Below, in pieces: positions 15,262 to 23,389 of a stretch of DNA of 36,751 nt. The stretch comes from Candidatus Saccharimonadota bacterium (GTDB lineage: Bacteria > Patescibacteriota > Saccharimonadia > Saccharimonadales > UBA4665), in the NCBI GenBank assembly GCA_025927655.1, contig JAICKY010000008.1, forward strand, positions 1 to 36,751. The letters are read 5' to 3'. Positions within the stretch are counted from its first letter, which is position 1. Each line of letters begins with the position of its first letter. A model generated the notes under the pieces. That model searched no databases. It was not told the origin of the DNA and was given only the letters and a program-made list of their open reading frames with translations. The position numbers were made by a program, and so were the translations under genes.

Positions 15262-16623
15262 TTACTGTTTTTGATGCAACATATCAACGACAAGCGCTGC
15301 GGTCCATGAAAAATTGTGCGCCCCTAACGGCTCACCGGTGACGGGGTCAAAATATTCTGCCACACCGTTTCTGCGCACCATCTCCAGGCTAGTTTCGGTC
15401 AGTGCGGCGGCATGATCGTGATAACCGTAGCGTTTTAGACCGTCGATAATAAGCCAGTTTATGTTCATCCAGCTCGGTCCCTGCCAGTAACGGTCCGGGT
15501 CGAAATTAGGACTATCGAGCGGCACGCTTGGAACAGGGTATGCAGGGCCGAATTTTTTGTCATCTTCCAGCAGGCGAACCAAAACGGCCGCACGTTCTTT
15601 GCTAATGGTACCGGCATACAGCGGCAGCAGGGTTGCTACGCTGGGAACTTTGAGCAAGCGGTGGGTGACGAAATCACGTGACCAGTATGTTTTGGCGTAT
15701 TCGTCCCACAACTTTTCCAGAGCCTGCTCAGATTTTTGGATGCTGGCAAGCAATTCGGCCGGTAGTTCGTGGCGAACTGCCTTAGCGATTTCCTGCAGAT
15801 GCGTGTTGGCGCGAATAAATATACAGTTGTACGTCAGGTCTTGGATGGAAAACAAGCCGTGCCGCAATATTTTGTCCGTGTCGTAAGCTTTGCGGCGCAA
15901 CCGGCGCTGGGCATCGTACAAACTCAGTACTTCAAGCGTGGAGAATCGTTGGCCGGGCGGCGAATAGTGCAGATCGCGCCGGAACAGGTTAACAATGCCA
16001 TCGGTATGCGTAGCACGAATAGCACGGACCCATACGGGCATCACATGCTCGTGCAGCTCGGCCATCCAGGGCGGAGTGTTATCAAGTCCCGTTTCCCACG
16101 GGTGTAGCTGCAAAACCAAACCCTCCTGATGAGGATCACGGTCAGTGTAAAGCCAGGTGTGATACGCAACCAGACTCGGCAGCATTTGTTTGTACCATGC
16201 TTTGCGTTCAGCGGCATTCAGGCGTTGCCCGACCTGCCAGACGGCTTCGGCCAGCATCGGCGGCTGCGTGATGCCGCTGGTAGCCACGCCGTCGGGGGAA
16301 TTTGCATTAAGCCAACTGCGCCATACCCCACGGTCGCGGCGATATTGTGGGGCGTCGCTAAAGATCATATTAGGCAACATGCCATTGCTCCACTGCCCAC
16401 GAAGCAGGCTGGTAAGCTCAGCCTGGGCACGGTCCACATCCAGCCAACGCAGGCCAATGGCAATAAAACAGCTGTCCCACAACCATTGATGCGGATATAA
16501 ATTTTCGGACGGTACGGTGTAATTGCCGCGGTCATTCTGCTTTAAAACAGTAGTAACCTGCTCCAGTAGGTCTGGTGCGGCAGGCTCGTCTGATTCCTCG
16601 GACTCTTTTGGTTTCTCGCTCAT
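15262..16623 (-). CDS. GH63/MGH-like alpha-glycosidase
   Basis: 453 aa, a soluble (alpha/alpha)6-barrel glycosidase of the GH63/mannosylglycerate-hydrolase-like group. Motifs: YPHQWLWDSCFIAIGLRWLD, SNGMLPNMIF, GITQPPMLAEAVW, YTDRDPHQEGLVLQLHPWETGLDNTPPW, and RYWQGPSWMNINWLIIDGLKRYGY followed by NFSWTAALVVDML. The Asp in WLWDS and the HPWE-GLDN segment lie at positions expected for the active site of this clan. Natural substrates in this group include glucosylglycerate, mannosylglycerate and alpha-glucosides; which one applies here is unknown. No signal peptide, so it is cytoplasmic. The first 20 residues are acidic and Pro/Ser-rich. Confidence 0.85.
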   Translation of the reverse strand: MSEKPKESEESDEPAAPDLLEQVTTVLKQNDRGNYTVPSENLYPHQWLWDSCFIAIGLRWLDVDRAQAELTSLLRGQWSNGMLPNMIFSDAPQYRRDRGVWRSWLNANSPDGVATSGITQPPMLAEAVWQVGQRLNAAERKAWYKQMLPSLVAYHTWLYTDRDPHQEGLVLQLHPWETGLDNTPPWMAELHEHVMPVWVRAIRATHTDGIVNLFRRDLHYSPPGQRFSTLEVLSLYDAQRRLRRKAYDTDKILRHGLFSIQDLTYNCIFIRANTHLQEIAKAVRHELPAELLASIQKSEQALEKLWDEYAKTYWSRDFVTHRLLKVPSVATLLPLYAGTISKERAAVLVRLLEDDKKFGPAYPVPSVPLDSPNFDPDRYWQGPSWMNINWLIIDGLKRYGYHDHAAALTETSLEMVRRNGVAEYFDPVTGEPLGAHNFSWTAALVVDMLHQKQ

Positions 16624-16630
16624 GCTTTCC

Positions 16631-16636
16631 AGTATA
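16631..16636 (-). promoter_or_regulatory. -10 element of glycosidase gene (leaderless spacing)
   Basis: TATACT on the minus strand, 7 nt (ggaaagc), then the ATG at 16623. The divergent TATAAT at 16650-16655 lies only 13 bp away, so the two promoters overlap. Confidence 0.6.
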
Positions 16637-16649
16637 CTGCACGCTCCGC

Positions 16650-16655
16650 TATAAT
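16650..16655 (+). promoter_or_regulatory. -10 element of small membrane protein gene
   Basis: Perfect TATAAT 18 nt before the ATG at 16674, with GAGGTGA between them 8 nt before the ATG. This gives a short leader with a ribosome site. Confidence 0.5.
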
Positions 16656-16673
16656 TTTGAGGTGATTTCCAGA

Positions 16674-17037
16674 ATGTCCACCCACCAACAGATTGTCCTG
16701 AGCATCGCTATAGCGTGTGGGAACTTCTTACTGCTTATGACGGCGCTCTGTATGCTGATCCAACCTGCATTGTTCGATCATCCGCATTGGATGAGTTATT
16801 TTGGCGGCCACCGGGCGGCCCTACTGCCGTACTATCTAGGGCTTGCAATTGTGGTCACCTGCCTGTCGCGAATCACCCGTTTGCTCTGGTCGGTCCAGGG
16901 CCGCTGGCGGCCGCTTCGGATGGTATTTTAGGGCTGTATGCCTGGGGCGAATTGTGCTGTTCATTGGTGCGTTTGCTTGCCTGGGCTTGGCAGGTTTGCG
17001 GGCGGTAAAAGAGTCATCCGATGCAAGTGAGGGTTGA
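16674..17037 (+). pseudogene. Small membrane protein, possibly frameshifted
   Basis: From ATG 16674 (after GAGGTGA) the frame encodes 85 aa with two membrane helices (LSIAIACGNFLLLMTALCMLIQ, AALLPYYLGLAIVVTCLSRI) and stops at 16931. Removing one base near 16920 continues into an open frame to 17037 that adds WYFRAVCLGRIVLFIGAFACLGLAGLRAVKES, which looks like another membrane helix. The restored protein would be about 120 aa, ending right at the padR -35. The case is weaker than the other two frameshifts because no family is recognised; the 85-aa product could be the real one. The track's start at 16575 lies upstream of the promoter. Confidence 0.5.
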
Positions 17038-17062
17038 CATTTTATAGTACCTTGCATAACAT
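17034..17062 (+). promoter_or_regulatory. padR promoter with candidate PadR operator
   Basis: Consensus TTGACA, 17-nt spacer, TAACAT, then 8 nt and the ATG at 17071, so the mRNA should be leaderless. ATAGTAC occurs in the spacer (17044-17050) and again just after the -10 (17061-17067), where ACATAGTACTGTAT is an imperfect palindrome. Binding there would block initiation, as expected for PadR autorepression. Confidence 0.7.
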
Positions 17063-17070
17063 AGTACTGT

Positions 17071-17427
17071 ATGAATAAAGATACGGAACAAACATCGCTC
17101 GTAAATCAGTCCGAAGTACAGATGCGCAAAGGGCTGCTCGTCTACTGCGTACTGCTGTTATGCAAAGACGGCAAGGTGTACAGCTCAGAAATCATAAAAC
17201 AGCTACGCGCCGCCGAGCTGATCGTGGTGGAAGGCACGTTATACCCATTGCTGAGCCGGTTGCAGCGCGACGGAATTATGGACTACGAGTGGCAGGAATC
17301 AGAACAAGGACCTCCCCGGAAGTACTACTGGCTTACCACAGAAGGCCATGCTCTGCTGGCCACGCTCCAAAACACCTACCGCCGCTTACATACATCAGTC
17401 GAACAACTAGAAAAGGACAAATCATGA
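17071..17427 (+). CDS. PadR-family transcriptional regulator
   Basis: 118 aa. The winged-helix core is MRKGLLVYCVLLLCKDGKVYSSEIIKQL...VVEGTLYPLLSRLQRDGIMDYEWQESEQGPPRKYYWLTTEGHALLATL, an excellent match to PadR (EGTLYPLL, ESEQGPPRKYY). A short C-terminal helix would mediate dimerisation. Its stop overlaps the ATG of the PspC gene as ATGA. PadR/PspC-domain operons are common in bacteria and linked to cell-envelope stress; the regulator probably controls its own operon through the repeats in its promoter. Confidence 0.95.
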   Translation: MNKDTEQTSLVNQSEVQMRKGLLVYCVLLLCKDGKVYSSEIIKQLRAAELIVVEGTLYPLLSRLQRDGIMDYEWQESEQGPPRKYYWLTTEGHALLATLQNTYRRLHTSVEQLEKDKS

Positions 17428-18734
17428 ACGAAATACACCACATACATCTTGGGCGGCAAGCCTACACCATTTCGGCTGACGCCTACGGCGAGCTCCAGAG
17501 TTACCTAAAAGCTATCAAAAAAGAGACTGGGCAGGAAGTTACCGACGAAGTCGAACTACGAATATCAGAATTACTGATAGAACGTGGTATAACGGGCAAG
17601 AAAGTCGTACTGCAAAAGGACGTCGATTATTTGAAAGAGCAGCTGGGAACTCCCAGTGATTTCAGCGAGGACGTAAATGAAACCGATGACGAAGCCGAAG
17701 ATGCCGGTGCGGCGCGGCGTTTGTTCCGTGATACCGACAAGGCTATGATTGCCGGTGTTGCGGCGGGTTTGGCGAAGTATCTCGGCATCGACGTTATTAT
17801 CGTGCGCTTGCTGTTTATCGCGCTGATTTTCTTCGGCGGCAGCGGCATACTTGTATACATTGTGTTGTGGCTGCTGGTGCCAGAAGCCAAAACCAATAGC
17901 GAACGATTGCAGATGGACGGTCTGGCGGTTACGGTCAATAACATCAAAGAAGTGATAAACAAAGCAGACGTACCGGGCGCGACCCGCCGGGCTAGCAAGC
18001 TCTTTGGTACGGTTGCGACAAAAATTATCCATGTGCTGTTAGCTGTAGTTGGCATTGGATTTATTATTGCCGGGGTCAGTGCATTGCTAACTGGCGCGGT
18101 GATGACTGTCTACGGATTGGTGCGAGGTTTGCAGGTTGGTTCGGTTACGCTGTTTCCAGTAGGTACGGAACAAGTTGCAGTGCTCATATGTGCATTCGTA
18201 ATCGTCGGCTTGGTTGCAGCGATGGTGATCGCTTCCGGACTGGCGCTTGCTCGGCGCAGATGGTCTATGCCAGGCTGGGCGATTGCTGCAATTGTCGGCA
18301 CGTTCATAGTCGCTGCATCTGTCGGTGGCGGTTATGGCGCTGCTATCGCACCGGCTGTGCAGCGGCGATACCAGGACGTGCAGCATAGCCGCCATATTCC
18401 TATTCAGCCGTTTACCAAACTAAACTTTGTGGGCAACAATGTGTTCTATATAAGCCAGCCTGGCCCTACCAGCGATGTCGAAATCCGCACGCTTGGCAAT
18501 GTTAACACCAGCACTATTAAAGTTACTGAAAAAGATGGCGTGTTAACTATCGATACGACAAAGTTTCATCCGAACGCTGGCTGCAACATCGTGTGTCCAT
18601 TTGGTACGTCGAATACCGAAGTGGTAATACAGACACCCGGCGGTGCCCAAGGAATACCTAGCAATGGGACTCCTAGCACCGAGCTTGAAATGTACGGAAC
18701 CGGCGGCCCGTTCCAGCCTACCTATAATTGGTAA
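17424..18734 (+). CDS. PspC-domain membrane protein with extracytoplasmic C-domain
   Basis: 436 aa from ATG 17424, overlapping padR; the track's start at 17160 reads through padR in another frame. An N-terminal cytoplasmic segment (about 1-90, with VTDEVELRISELLIERG) precedes the PspC domain: RRLFRDTDKAMIAGVAAGLAKYLGIDVIIVRLLFIALIFFGGSGILVYIVLWLLVPE. Three further hydrophobic segments follow. The last 125 residues form a beta-rich domain (FVGNNVFYISQPGPTSDVEIRTLGNVNTSTIKVTEKDGVLTIDT) like DUF2807/DUF4097 repeats, with a cysteine pair CNIVC. A role in envelope stress sensing is inferred. The 3' end overlaps the convergent yajQ by 17 bp. Confidence 0.88.
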   Translation: MNEIHHIHLGRQAYTISADAYGELQSYLKAIKKETGQEVTDEVELRISELLIERGITGKKVVLQKDVDYLKEQLGTPSDFSEDVNETDDEAEDAGAARRLFRDTDKAMIAGVAAGLAKYLGIDVIIVRLLFIALIFFGGSGILVYIVLWLLVPEAKTNSERLQMDGLAVTVNNIKEVINKADVPGATRRASKLFGTVATKIIHVLLAVVGIGFIIAGVSALLTGAVMTVYGLVRGLQVGSVTLFPVGTEQVAVLICAFVIVGLVAAMVIASGLALARRRWSMPGWAIAAIVGTFIVAASVGGGYGAAIAPAVQRRYQDVQHSRHIPIQPFTKLNFVGNNVFYISQPGPTSDVEIRTLGNVNTSTIKVTEKDGVLTIDTTKFHPNAGCNIVCPFGTSNTEVVIQTPGGAQGIPSNGTPSTELEMYGTGGPFQPTYNW

Positions 18735-19212
18735 AGCTGGTAGGGAAGTCTAGATCTTGCGCGCGAATGAGCTGCATCACAGACTGTAAATCGTCTTTGC
18801 TGCTGCTCATGACGCGTACGGCGTCACCCTGAATCTGGGTTTTTACTTTCGGATATTCATCACGAATCAGTTTGGTAATCTGTTTTGCCTTGTCCTGGTC
18901 CAGTCCTTGTTTGAATGGTACTTCTTTGGTCGTCTTTAGGTTGCTTTCCACTATGTCCTTACTGGTATCGAGCGTTTTTTGGCTCTGGCCGCGGGTAGCG
19001 AGTTTTTTGCGGACAATGTCCAGAATGGCGTCGATCTGCCATTCGCCGTTCCCGGTTATCTTTAGGCCCTTTTTGTCGTCCAGCCATTCGATGGCAGCCG
19101 GGGTGCCTTTAAAATCGTAGCGGCTGTCCAGCTCGCGCTGTGTTTGGTCGAACACGTTGTTCATCTCCGCCTTGTCGTAATCACTTTCGATGTCGAAACT
19201 AAAATTTGCCAT
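18718..19212 (-). CDS. yajQ: YajQ family nucleotide-binding protein
   Basis: 164 aa from ATG 19212 (MANFSFDIESDYDKAEMNNVFDQTQRELDSRYDFKG), the canonical YajQ N-terminus; the track's 10 extra residues lie upstream of the predicted transcription start. Also seen: GEWQIDAILDIVRKKLATRG, LKTTKEVPFKQGLDQDKAKQITKLIRDEYPKVKTQIQGDAVRV, and the typical ending DLDFPTSFTNYR. YajQ has two RRM-like domains and binds nucleotides (c-di-GMP in Xanthomonas) or RNA. TATACT is 6 nt before the ATG. Its 3' end overlaps the convergent PspC gene by 17 bp. Confidence 0.95.
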   Translation of the reverse strand: MANFSFDIESDYDKAEMNNVFDQTQRELDSRYDFKGTPAAIEWLDDKKGLKITGNGEWQIDAILDIVRKKLATRGQSQKTLDTSKDIVESNLKTTKEVPFKQGLDQDKAKQITKLIRDEYPKVKTQIQGDAVRVMSSSKDDLQSVMQLIRAQDLDFPTSFTNYR

Positions 19213-19218
19213 ACGTGT

Positions 19219-19224
19219 AGTATA
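19219..19224 (-). promoter_or_regulatory. -10 element of yajQ (leaderless spacing)
   Basis: TATACT on the minus strand, 6 nt (acacgt), then the ATG at 19212. It lies downstream of the track's start codon, which supports the shorter protein. Confidence 0.6.
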
Positions 19225-19289
19225 CGACATGAGGAAAATCATACTATTGGCATTGCCACGGAAGAGCGTAGCAATAAAGTAGCGACCCC

Positions 19290-19298
19290 TGCTATACT
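19290..19298 (+). promoter_or_regulatory. Extended -10 of pheS operon (leaderless)
   Basis: TGcTATACT, then 9 nt to the ATG at 19308. The alternative ATG at 19302 is only 3 nt from the -10 and would not be in the transcript. Confidence 0.6.
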
Positions 19299-19307
19299 GA
19301 TATGGTA

Positions 19308-20363
19308 ATGACGTATCAAAATCCGAAAGTGCAGGGAGCTGCCGGCCTGCTCAAGGGTCGGTTTGCCGACCTTGCAAACAAGGCTGACATACTAAAAGCC
19401 GTGGAACTGAAGGCGTTGTATGCCGAAATCCCACAATTGCCTGACGATCAGCGTGGTGTGTTTGGCAAAGAGCTGAACATGCTTCGGGCCGAGCTACAGC
19501 AGCTAGTGAATGAGGCTGGCGAGCAAGCAGAAGTGCTGCCCGCGATAGATGTCACTGCGCCGTTCGACGTCAATGTGCCGGCCGACAAACGGCCGTCATT
19601 TTTGCCGAGCCAGCATGGCAGCAAGCATCCGCTCATGACCGAGTTGGAACGGGTCCTCGATATCTTTTACCGCATGGGTTTTAACGCAATCGAATCACCT
19701 GAGATTGATGATGACTATCATATGTTCGGCGCACTGAACTTCCCCGAAGGACACCCGGCGCGCGACGATTACGATACGTTCATGACCACTCAGACCGACA
19801 AAAACGGCAAACCGTTGATTGCACCTGCACACACCAGCACCATGCAGAACCGTGTGCTGCGAAAATACGCCGGTAACCTGGAAAAGGGTGAGCCGATCGC
19901 GTGCCTGATCCCGGGCCGCGTATTCCGCAACGAAGACCTGGATGCCCGCCACGAGCACACGTTTTACCAGCTGGAAGGCGTTTACGTGGGCAAGGGCGTA
20001 CATGCCGGCATGTTGGTAGCAACACTCAAGACGTTTTTGCAGGAATATTATGGCAAAGAACTGGATGTTGCAACTCAGCCATTTTACTTCCCATTCACTG
20101 AACCGAGCTTTGAGTTTTCGCTGTCTTGCCCATTCTGCGACAAAAAAGGCTGTAATGTTTGCAGCTACGCCGGTTGGATTGAGTTGCTGGGCTGCGGCAT
20201 GATCCACCCGAATGTCCTGCGCGAAGCAGGCATGGACCCCGAAGTCTACACAGGGTTTGCCTGGGGCTGCGGCCTGGACCGGCTGGTGCTTATGAAGAAC
20301 AACATCGAAGACATCCGCCATTTCGAAAGCGGCAAACTGGACTTCCTGAGGCAATTCTCATGA
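19308..20363 (+). CDS. pheS: Phenylalanyl-tRNA synthetase alpha subunit
   Basis: 351 aa from ATG 19308 (MTYQNPKV), chosen over 19302 from the promoter position. An N-terminal coiled coil binds tRNA; class II motifs follow: MGFNAIESPEIDDDYHMF, AHTSTMQNRVL (motif near HTS), GRVFRNEDLDARHEHTFYQLEG (motif 2), and CGLDRLVLMKNNIEDIRHF (motif 3). The segment CPFCDKKGCNVCSYAGWIELLGCGMIHPNVL has a four-cysteine knuckle, present in many but not all bacterial PheS. It charges tRNA-Phe as a heterotetramer with PheT. Its TGA overlaps the next gene as ATGA. Confidence 0.97.
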   Translation: MTYQNPKVQGAAGLLKGRFADLANKADILKAVELKALYAEIPQLPDDQRGVFGKELNMLRAELQQLVNEAGEQAEVLPAIDVTAPFDVNVPADKRPSFLPSQHGSKHPLMTELERVLDIFYRMGFNAIESPEIDDDYHMFGALNFPEGHPARDDYDTFMTTQTDKNGKPLIAPAHTSTMQNRVLRKYAGNLEKGEPIACLIPGRVFRNEDLDARHEHTFYQLEGVYVGKGVHAGMLVATLKTFLQEYYGKELDVATQPFYFPFTEPSFEFSLSCPFCDKKGCNVCSYAGWIELLGCGMIHPNVLREAGMDPEVYTGFAWGCGLDRLVLMKNNIEDIRHFESGKLDFLRQFS

Positions 20364-20685
20364 GTGATTTAAAAGACCTACTGGCACAGGCCGAGGAAAT
20401 CCGGCTGAAATACCAGGAATTAAATGCAAAGCAAGGCAAAACTGCCTGGGGCGTGCGTGACTATGCAATGGGTTTTGTTGGTGATGTCGGTGACCTGCAA
20501 AAGCTGATTATGGCCAAGGAAAACCTGCGTAACATAGATGATGTAGATGCAAAATTGGCACACAAACTGGCTGATTGCCTGTGGTCGGTGCTGGTCATGC
20601 CAACTACTACGGACTTGATCTGGAAAAGGAATTTTTGAAAACGATGGATGTGATTACCGAACGTATCAACGGAGCGAACGCATGA
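20360..20685 (+). pseudogene. MazG-like nucleotide pyrophosphohydrolase, frameshifted
   Basis: The ORF from 20360 encodes MSDLKDLLAQAEEIRLKYQEL...WGVRDYAMGFVGDVGDLQKLIMAKENLRN...KLAHKLADCLWSVLV and then goes out of frame to a stop at 20638. Starting at 20599 in another frame the sequence continues as ANYYGLDLEKEFLKTMDVITERINGANA and ends at 20685, overlapping pheT as ATGA. One missing base near 20597 restores a MazG-like protein of about 108 aa. Helix pairs with acidic residues (GDVGDLQK, ADCLW) fit all-alpha NTP pyrophosphohydrolases, which remove non-canonical nucleotides. The kept overlap with pheT shows the shifted frame was the natural one. Confidence 0.82.
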
Positions 20686-23237
20686 AAATTAGCCTAAACC
20701 ATATCCGATATTACCGCAACCAGTACGACTGGTCGGACGACCCAGCCCCTAGTGGCATCGATGCATTAGTAGAAAAAATTGGCGCGCAACTTGGCGCGGT
20801 CGAAGAAGTCGAAGACCTTGGCCAAAAATATCGGGACATCATAGTGGCAAAAGTCGTAAACTGTGTCGACCATCCTGATAGTGATCATATGCATGTCTGC
20901 AAGATAGACGATGGCGGTAAAGCGCAGGACGCCGAGCGGGATGAAAACGGCCTAGTGCAGGTAGTCTGCGGCGCGCCAAATGTCCGCGAAGGCCTGCTGG
21001 TGGCGTGGTTGCCGCCAGGTTCGACTGTGCCAGAGAGCGTGGGCAAAGATCCATTTGTGCTGGGAGCCCGGGAGCTTCGCGGCGTGATGAGCAACGGAAT
21101 GTTGGCGTCTGCCAAAGAACTGGCGCTCGGTGACAATCATGACGGCATTCTGGAAATTGACGAAGCATCCGCCAAACCGGGTGACGATTTCGCCGCCACA
21201 TACCAACTGGACGACTACATCATCGACATCGAAAACAAGATGTTCGCGCATCGGCCGGACTGCTTCGGCATGATGGGCGTGGCCCGCGAAATCGCCGGTA
21301 TCCAGGGCCAGGCATTCAAAAGCCCGGAATGGTATCGGACCGATGTACTCATCGAGACACCAAGTGCACCGAGCCTGAAGCTGACTGTTCGTAACGAACT
21401 GCCCGAATTAGTGCCACGTTTTGTGGCGGTCGCGGTAGCAGACGTAACGATTAAACCTAGTCCATTGTGGTTGCAGATAAACCTGCTTCGATTAGGTGTT
21501 CGACCAATCAACAATGTGGTCGACCAGACAAACTACTACATGCTTCTGACCGGACAGCCACTTCACGCCTACGACTACGACAAAGTTAGGACGCTCGATA
21601 GTGGTGATGGTGCTACGCTGGTTGTCCGAAATCCGAAACCGGGTGAGAAGATAGGGCTGCTTAATGGTAAGGAAATCGAACCTCGTGCCGAAGCTATTAT
21701 GATCGCCACTGAAACCAAATCGATCGGGGTCGGTGGCGTAATGGGCGGCGCAGAAACTGAAGTTGACGAGCATACCAAAAACATCATTTTGGAATGCGCC
21801 ACGTTCGATATGTACTCTATCCGTCGCACCGCTATGGCACATGGCTTGTTTACCGATGCGGTAACGCGTTTCAACAAGGGCCAGAGCCCGCTGCAGAACT
21901 TGGCGGTCACGGACCGGATTATTCATGACATTCTGGAATCTGCTGGCGGCAAAGTCGCTAGCGAGCTGATTGACATAAACCAAGTTCAGGGCCGGGAATG
22001 GGTCCACCTACCCGTGCCGGTGACTATAGCGTTTATTAATGAACGTTTGGGCTTTAACCTGTCTGCGGATGAAATGAAAACGTTGCTCGAGAATGTTGAG
22101 TTTAGTGTTGCCGTCGATAGTGACACCTTAACCGTAACCGCGCCGTTCTGGCGTACTGATATCGAAACTCGTGAGGACGTGGTAGAAGAAGTCGGCCGCT
22201 TGTATGGGTTCGACAAACTGCCGTTGGAGCTGCCAAAGCGCAGCATTAAACCGGCAGAAAAAGATTCGCTGTTTGAACTAAAGAGCCAGGTGCGTGCTGC
22301 ACTGGCCAAGGCTGGTGCGAACGAAGTACTGACCTACAGTTTTGTGCACGGCGATCTGCTGCGTAAAACCGGGCAGGATCCGGACGAAGCCTTCCAGATT
22401 GGCAATGCGCTCAGCCCGGACCTCCAGTATTACCGCCTAAGCCTGACACCGAGCTTGCTCGATAAAGTCCACATGAACATCAAAGCCGGTTACGACGAAT
22501 TTGCACTGTTTGAAATTGGCAAAACACACGGCAAATCTCAGACCGACGAGGAAGGTCTGCCCAAAGAATTTGAACGGCTGGCATTTGTGTTCGCGGCAAA
22601 TTCCAAGCAGGCTGCCAAGGCGGCAGGCGCTCCTTACTACGTGGCGCGTACTTATTTGGTACAGCTGCTGGAATTGTTCGGTATCTGGGAACGTTGCACG
22701 CTTATTCCGTTGAAAGATGCCGATCTCGGTACACAGCCGTTTTTTCTGCAAGTAGTAAAACCGTTTGACCCTGAACGGGCGGCGGCTATTTATGATGGCC
22801 AGCGAATTTTGGGCGTAGTGGGCGAATATACCGCCAGCACACGCCGGGCGCTGAAACTGCCAGCACACAGCGCTGGTTTTGAATTCGGCCTGAACCTCAT
22901 TTTGCAAAATCCATCAGATGGGAGCGGCTATGCGGCATTGCCGCGCTTCCCGAAAGTTACGCAGGATATTACGGTAAAAGTTCCGGCCAGCGTTTCGTTC
23001 CAATCATTGTTTGATCTGCTACAGACGGAGTTAGCCAAGACGCAGCCAGAACAGGTATTGGCGTCGCTAGATCCTATCGATATCTACCAGCGCGAAGGCG
23101 ATGTTACACACAAGCAGCTTACATTCCGCCTGACAATTGCCAGTTACGAAAAAACCATGACCGATGCCGAAGCCACGAAAGTACTCGATGCGATGGCTAC
23201 GGCTGCCCAAAAGCAATGTGGCGCTGAACGAATATAA
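20682..23237 (+). CDS. pheT: Phenylalanyl-tRNA synthetase beta subunit
   Basis: 851 aa, somewhat longer than E. coli PheT (795). Domains in order: an N-terminal region, the EMAP/tRNA-binding OB fold (VVNCVDHPDSDHMHVCKIDDGG, VVCGAPNVREG), the B3/4 editing domain (IENKMFAHRPDCFGMMGVAREIAG...), B5 (RLGFNLSADEMKTLLENVEF, FWRTDIETREDVVEEVGRLYGFDKL), the catalytic-like core, and the anticodon-binding FDX-ACB domain at the C-terminus (RFPKVTQDITVKVPASVSF). It forms the alpha2beta2 enzyme with PheS. Its ATG overlaps the MazG-like stop by 4 bp, placing pheS, that gene and pheT in one operon. Confidence 0.97.
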   Translation: MKISLNHIRYYRNQYDWSDDPAPSGIDALVEKIGAQLGAVEEVEDLGQKYRDIIVAKVVNCVDHPDSDHMHVCKIDDGGKAQDAERDENGLVQVVCGAPNVREGLLVAWLPPGSTVPESVGKDPFVLGARELRGVMSNGMLASAKELALGDNHDGILEIDEASAKPGDDFAATYQLDDYIIDIENKMFAHRPDCFGMMGVAREIAGIQGQAFKSPEWYRTDVLIETPSAPSLKLTVRNELPELVPRFVAVAVADVTIKPSPLWLQINLLRLGVRPINNVVDQTNYYMLLTGQPLHAYDYDKVRTLDSGDGATLVVRNPKPGEKIGLLNGKEIEPRAEAIMIATETKSIGVGGVMGGAETEVDEHTKNIILECATFDMYSIRRTAMAHGLFTDAVTRFNKGQSPLQNLAVTDRIIHDILESAGGKVASELIDINQVQGREWVHLPVPVTIAFINERLGFNLSADEMKTLLENVEFSVAVDSDTLTVTAPFWRTDIETREDVVEEVGRLYGFDKLPLELPKRSIKPAEKDSLFELKSQVRAALAKAGANEVLTYSFVHGDLLRKTGQDPDEAFQIGNALSPDLQYYRLSLTPSLLDKVHMNIKAGYDEFALFEIGKTHGKSQTDEEGLPKEFERLAFVFAANSKQAAKAAGAPYYVARTYLVQLLELFGIWERCTLIPLKDADLGTQPFFLQVVKPFDPERAAAIYDGQRILGVVGEYTASTRRALKLPAHSAGFEFGLNLILQNPSDGSGYAALPRFPKVTQDITVKVPASVSFQSLFDLLQTELAKTQPEQVLASLDPIDIYQREGDVTHKQLTFRLTIASYEKTMTDAEATKVLDAMATAAQKQCGAERI

Positions 23238-23375
23238 ACTTTGGCACCGCAGACTAGTTTGATGGTTTTTTACGTGCGCCTCGCCTTTCTGTAATTGAAC
23301 CAAAAATAGTATCGTCTCCAGAACTCATCGGGGTATGGCAGCTGATGGGTTTTGGGTGAAGTCCGCGTGGTCGGT

Positions 23376-23381
23376 TACAAT
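23376..23381 (+). promoter_or_regulatory. -10 element of ABC exporter operon (near-leaderless)
   Basis: TACAAT followed by 8 nt (aggacgta) and the ATG at 23390. A TTGGGT hexamer is 18 nt upstream. AGGA lies 4 nt before the ATG but would be at the very 5' end of the RNA. Confidence 0.5.
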
Positions 23382-23389
23382 AGGACGTA

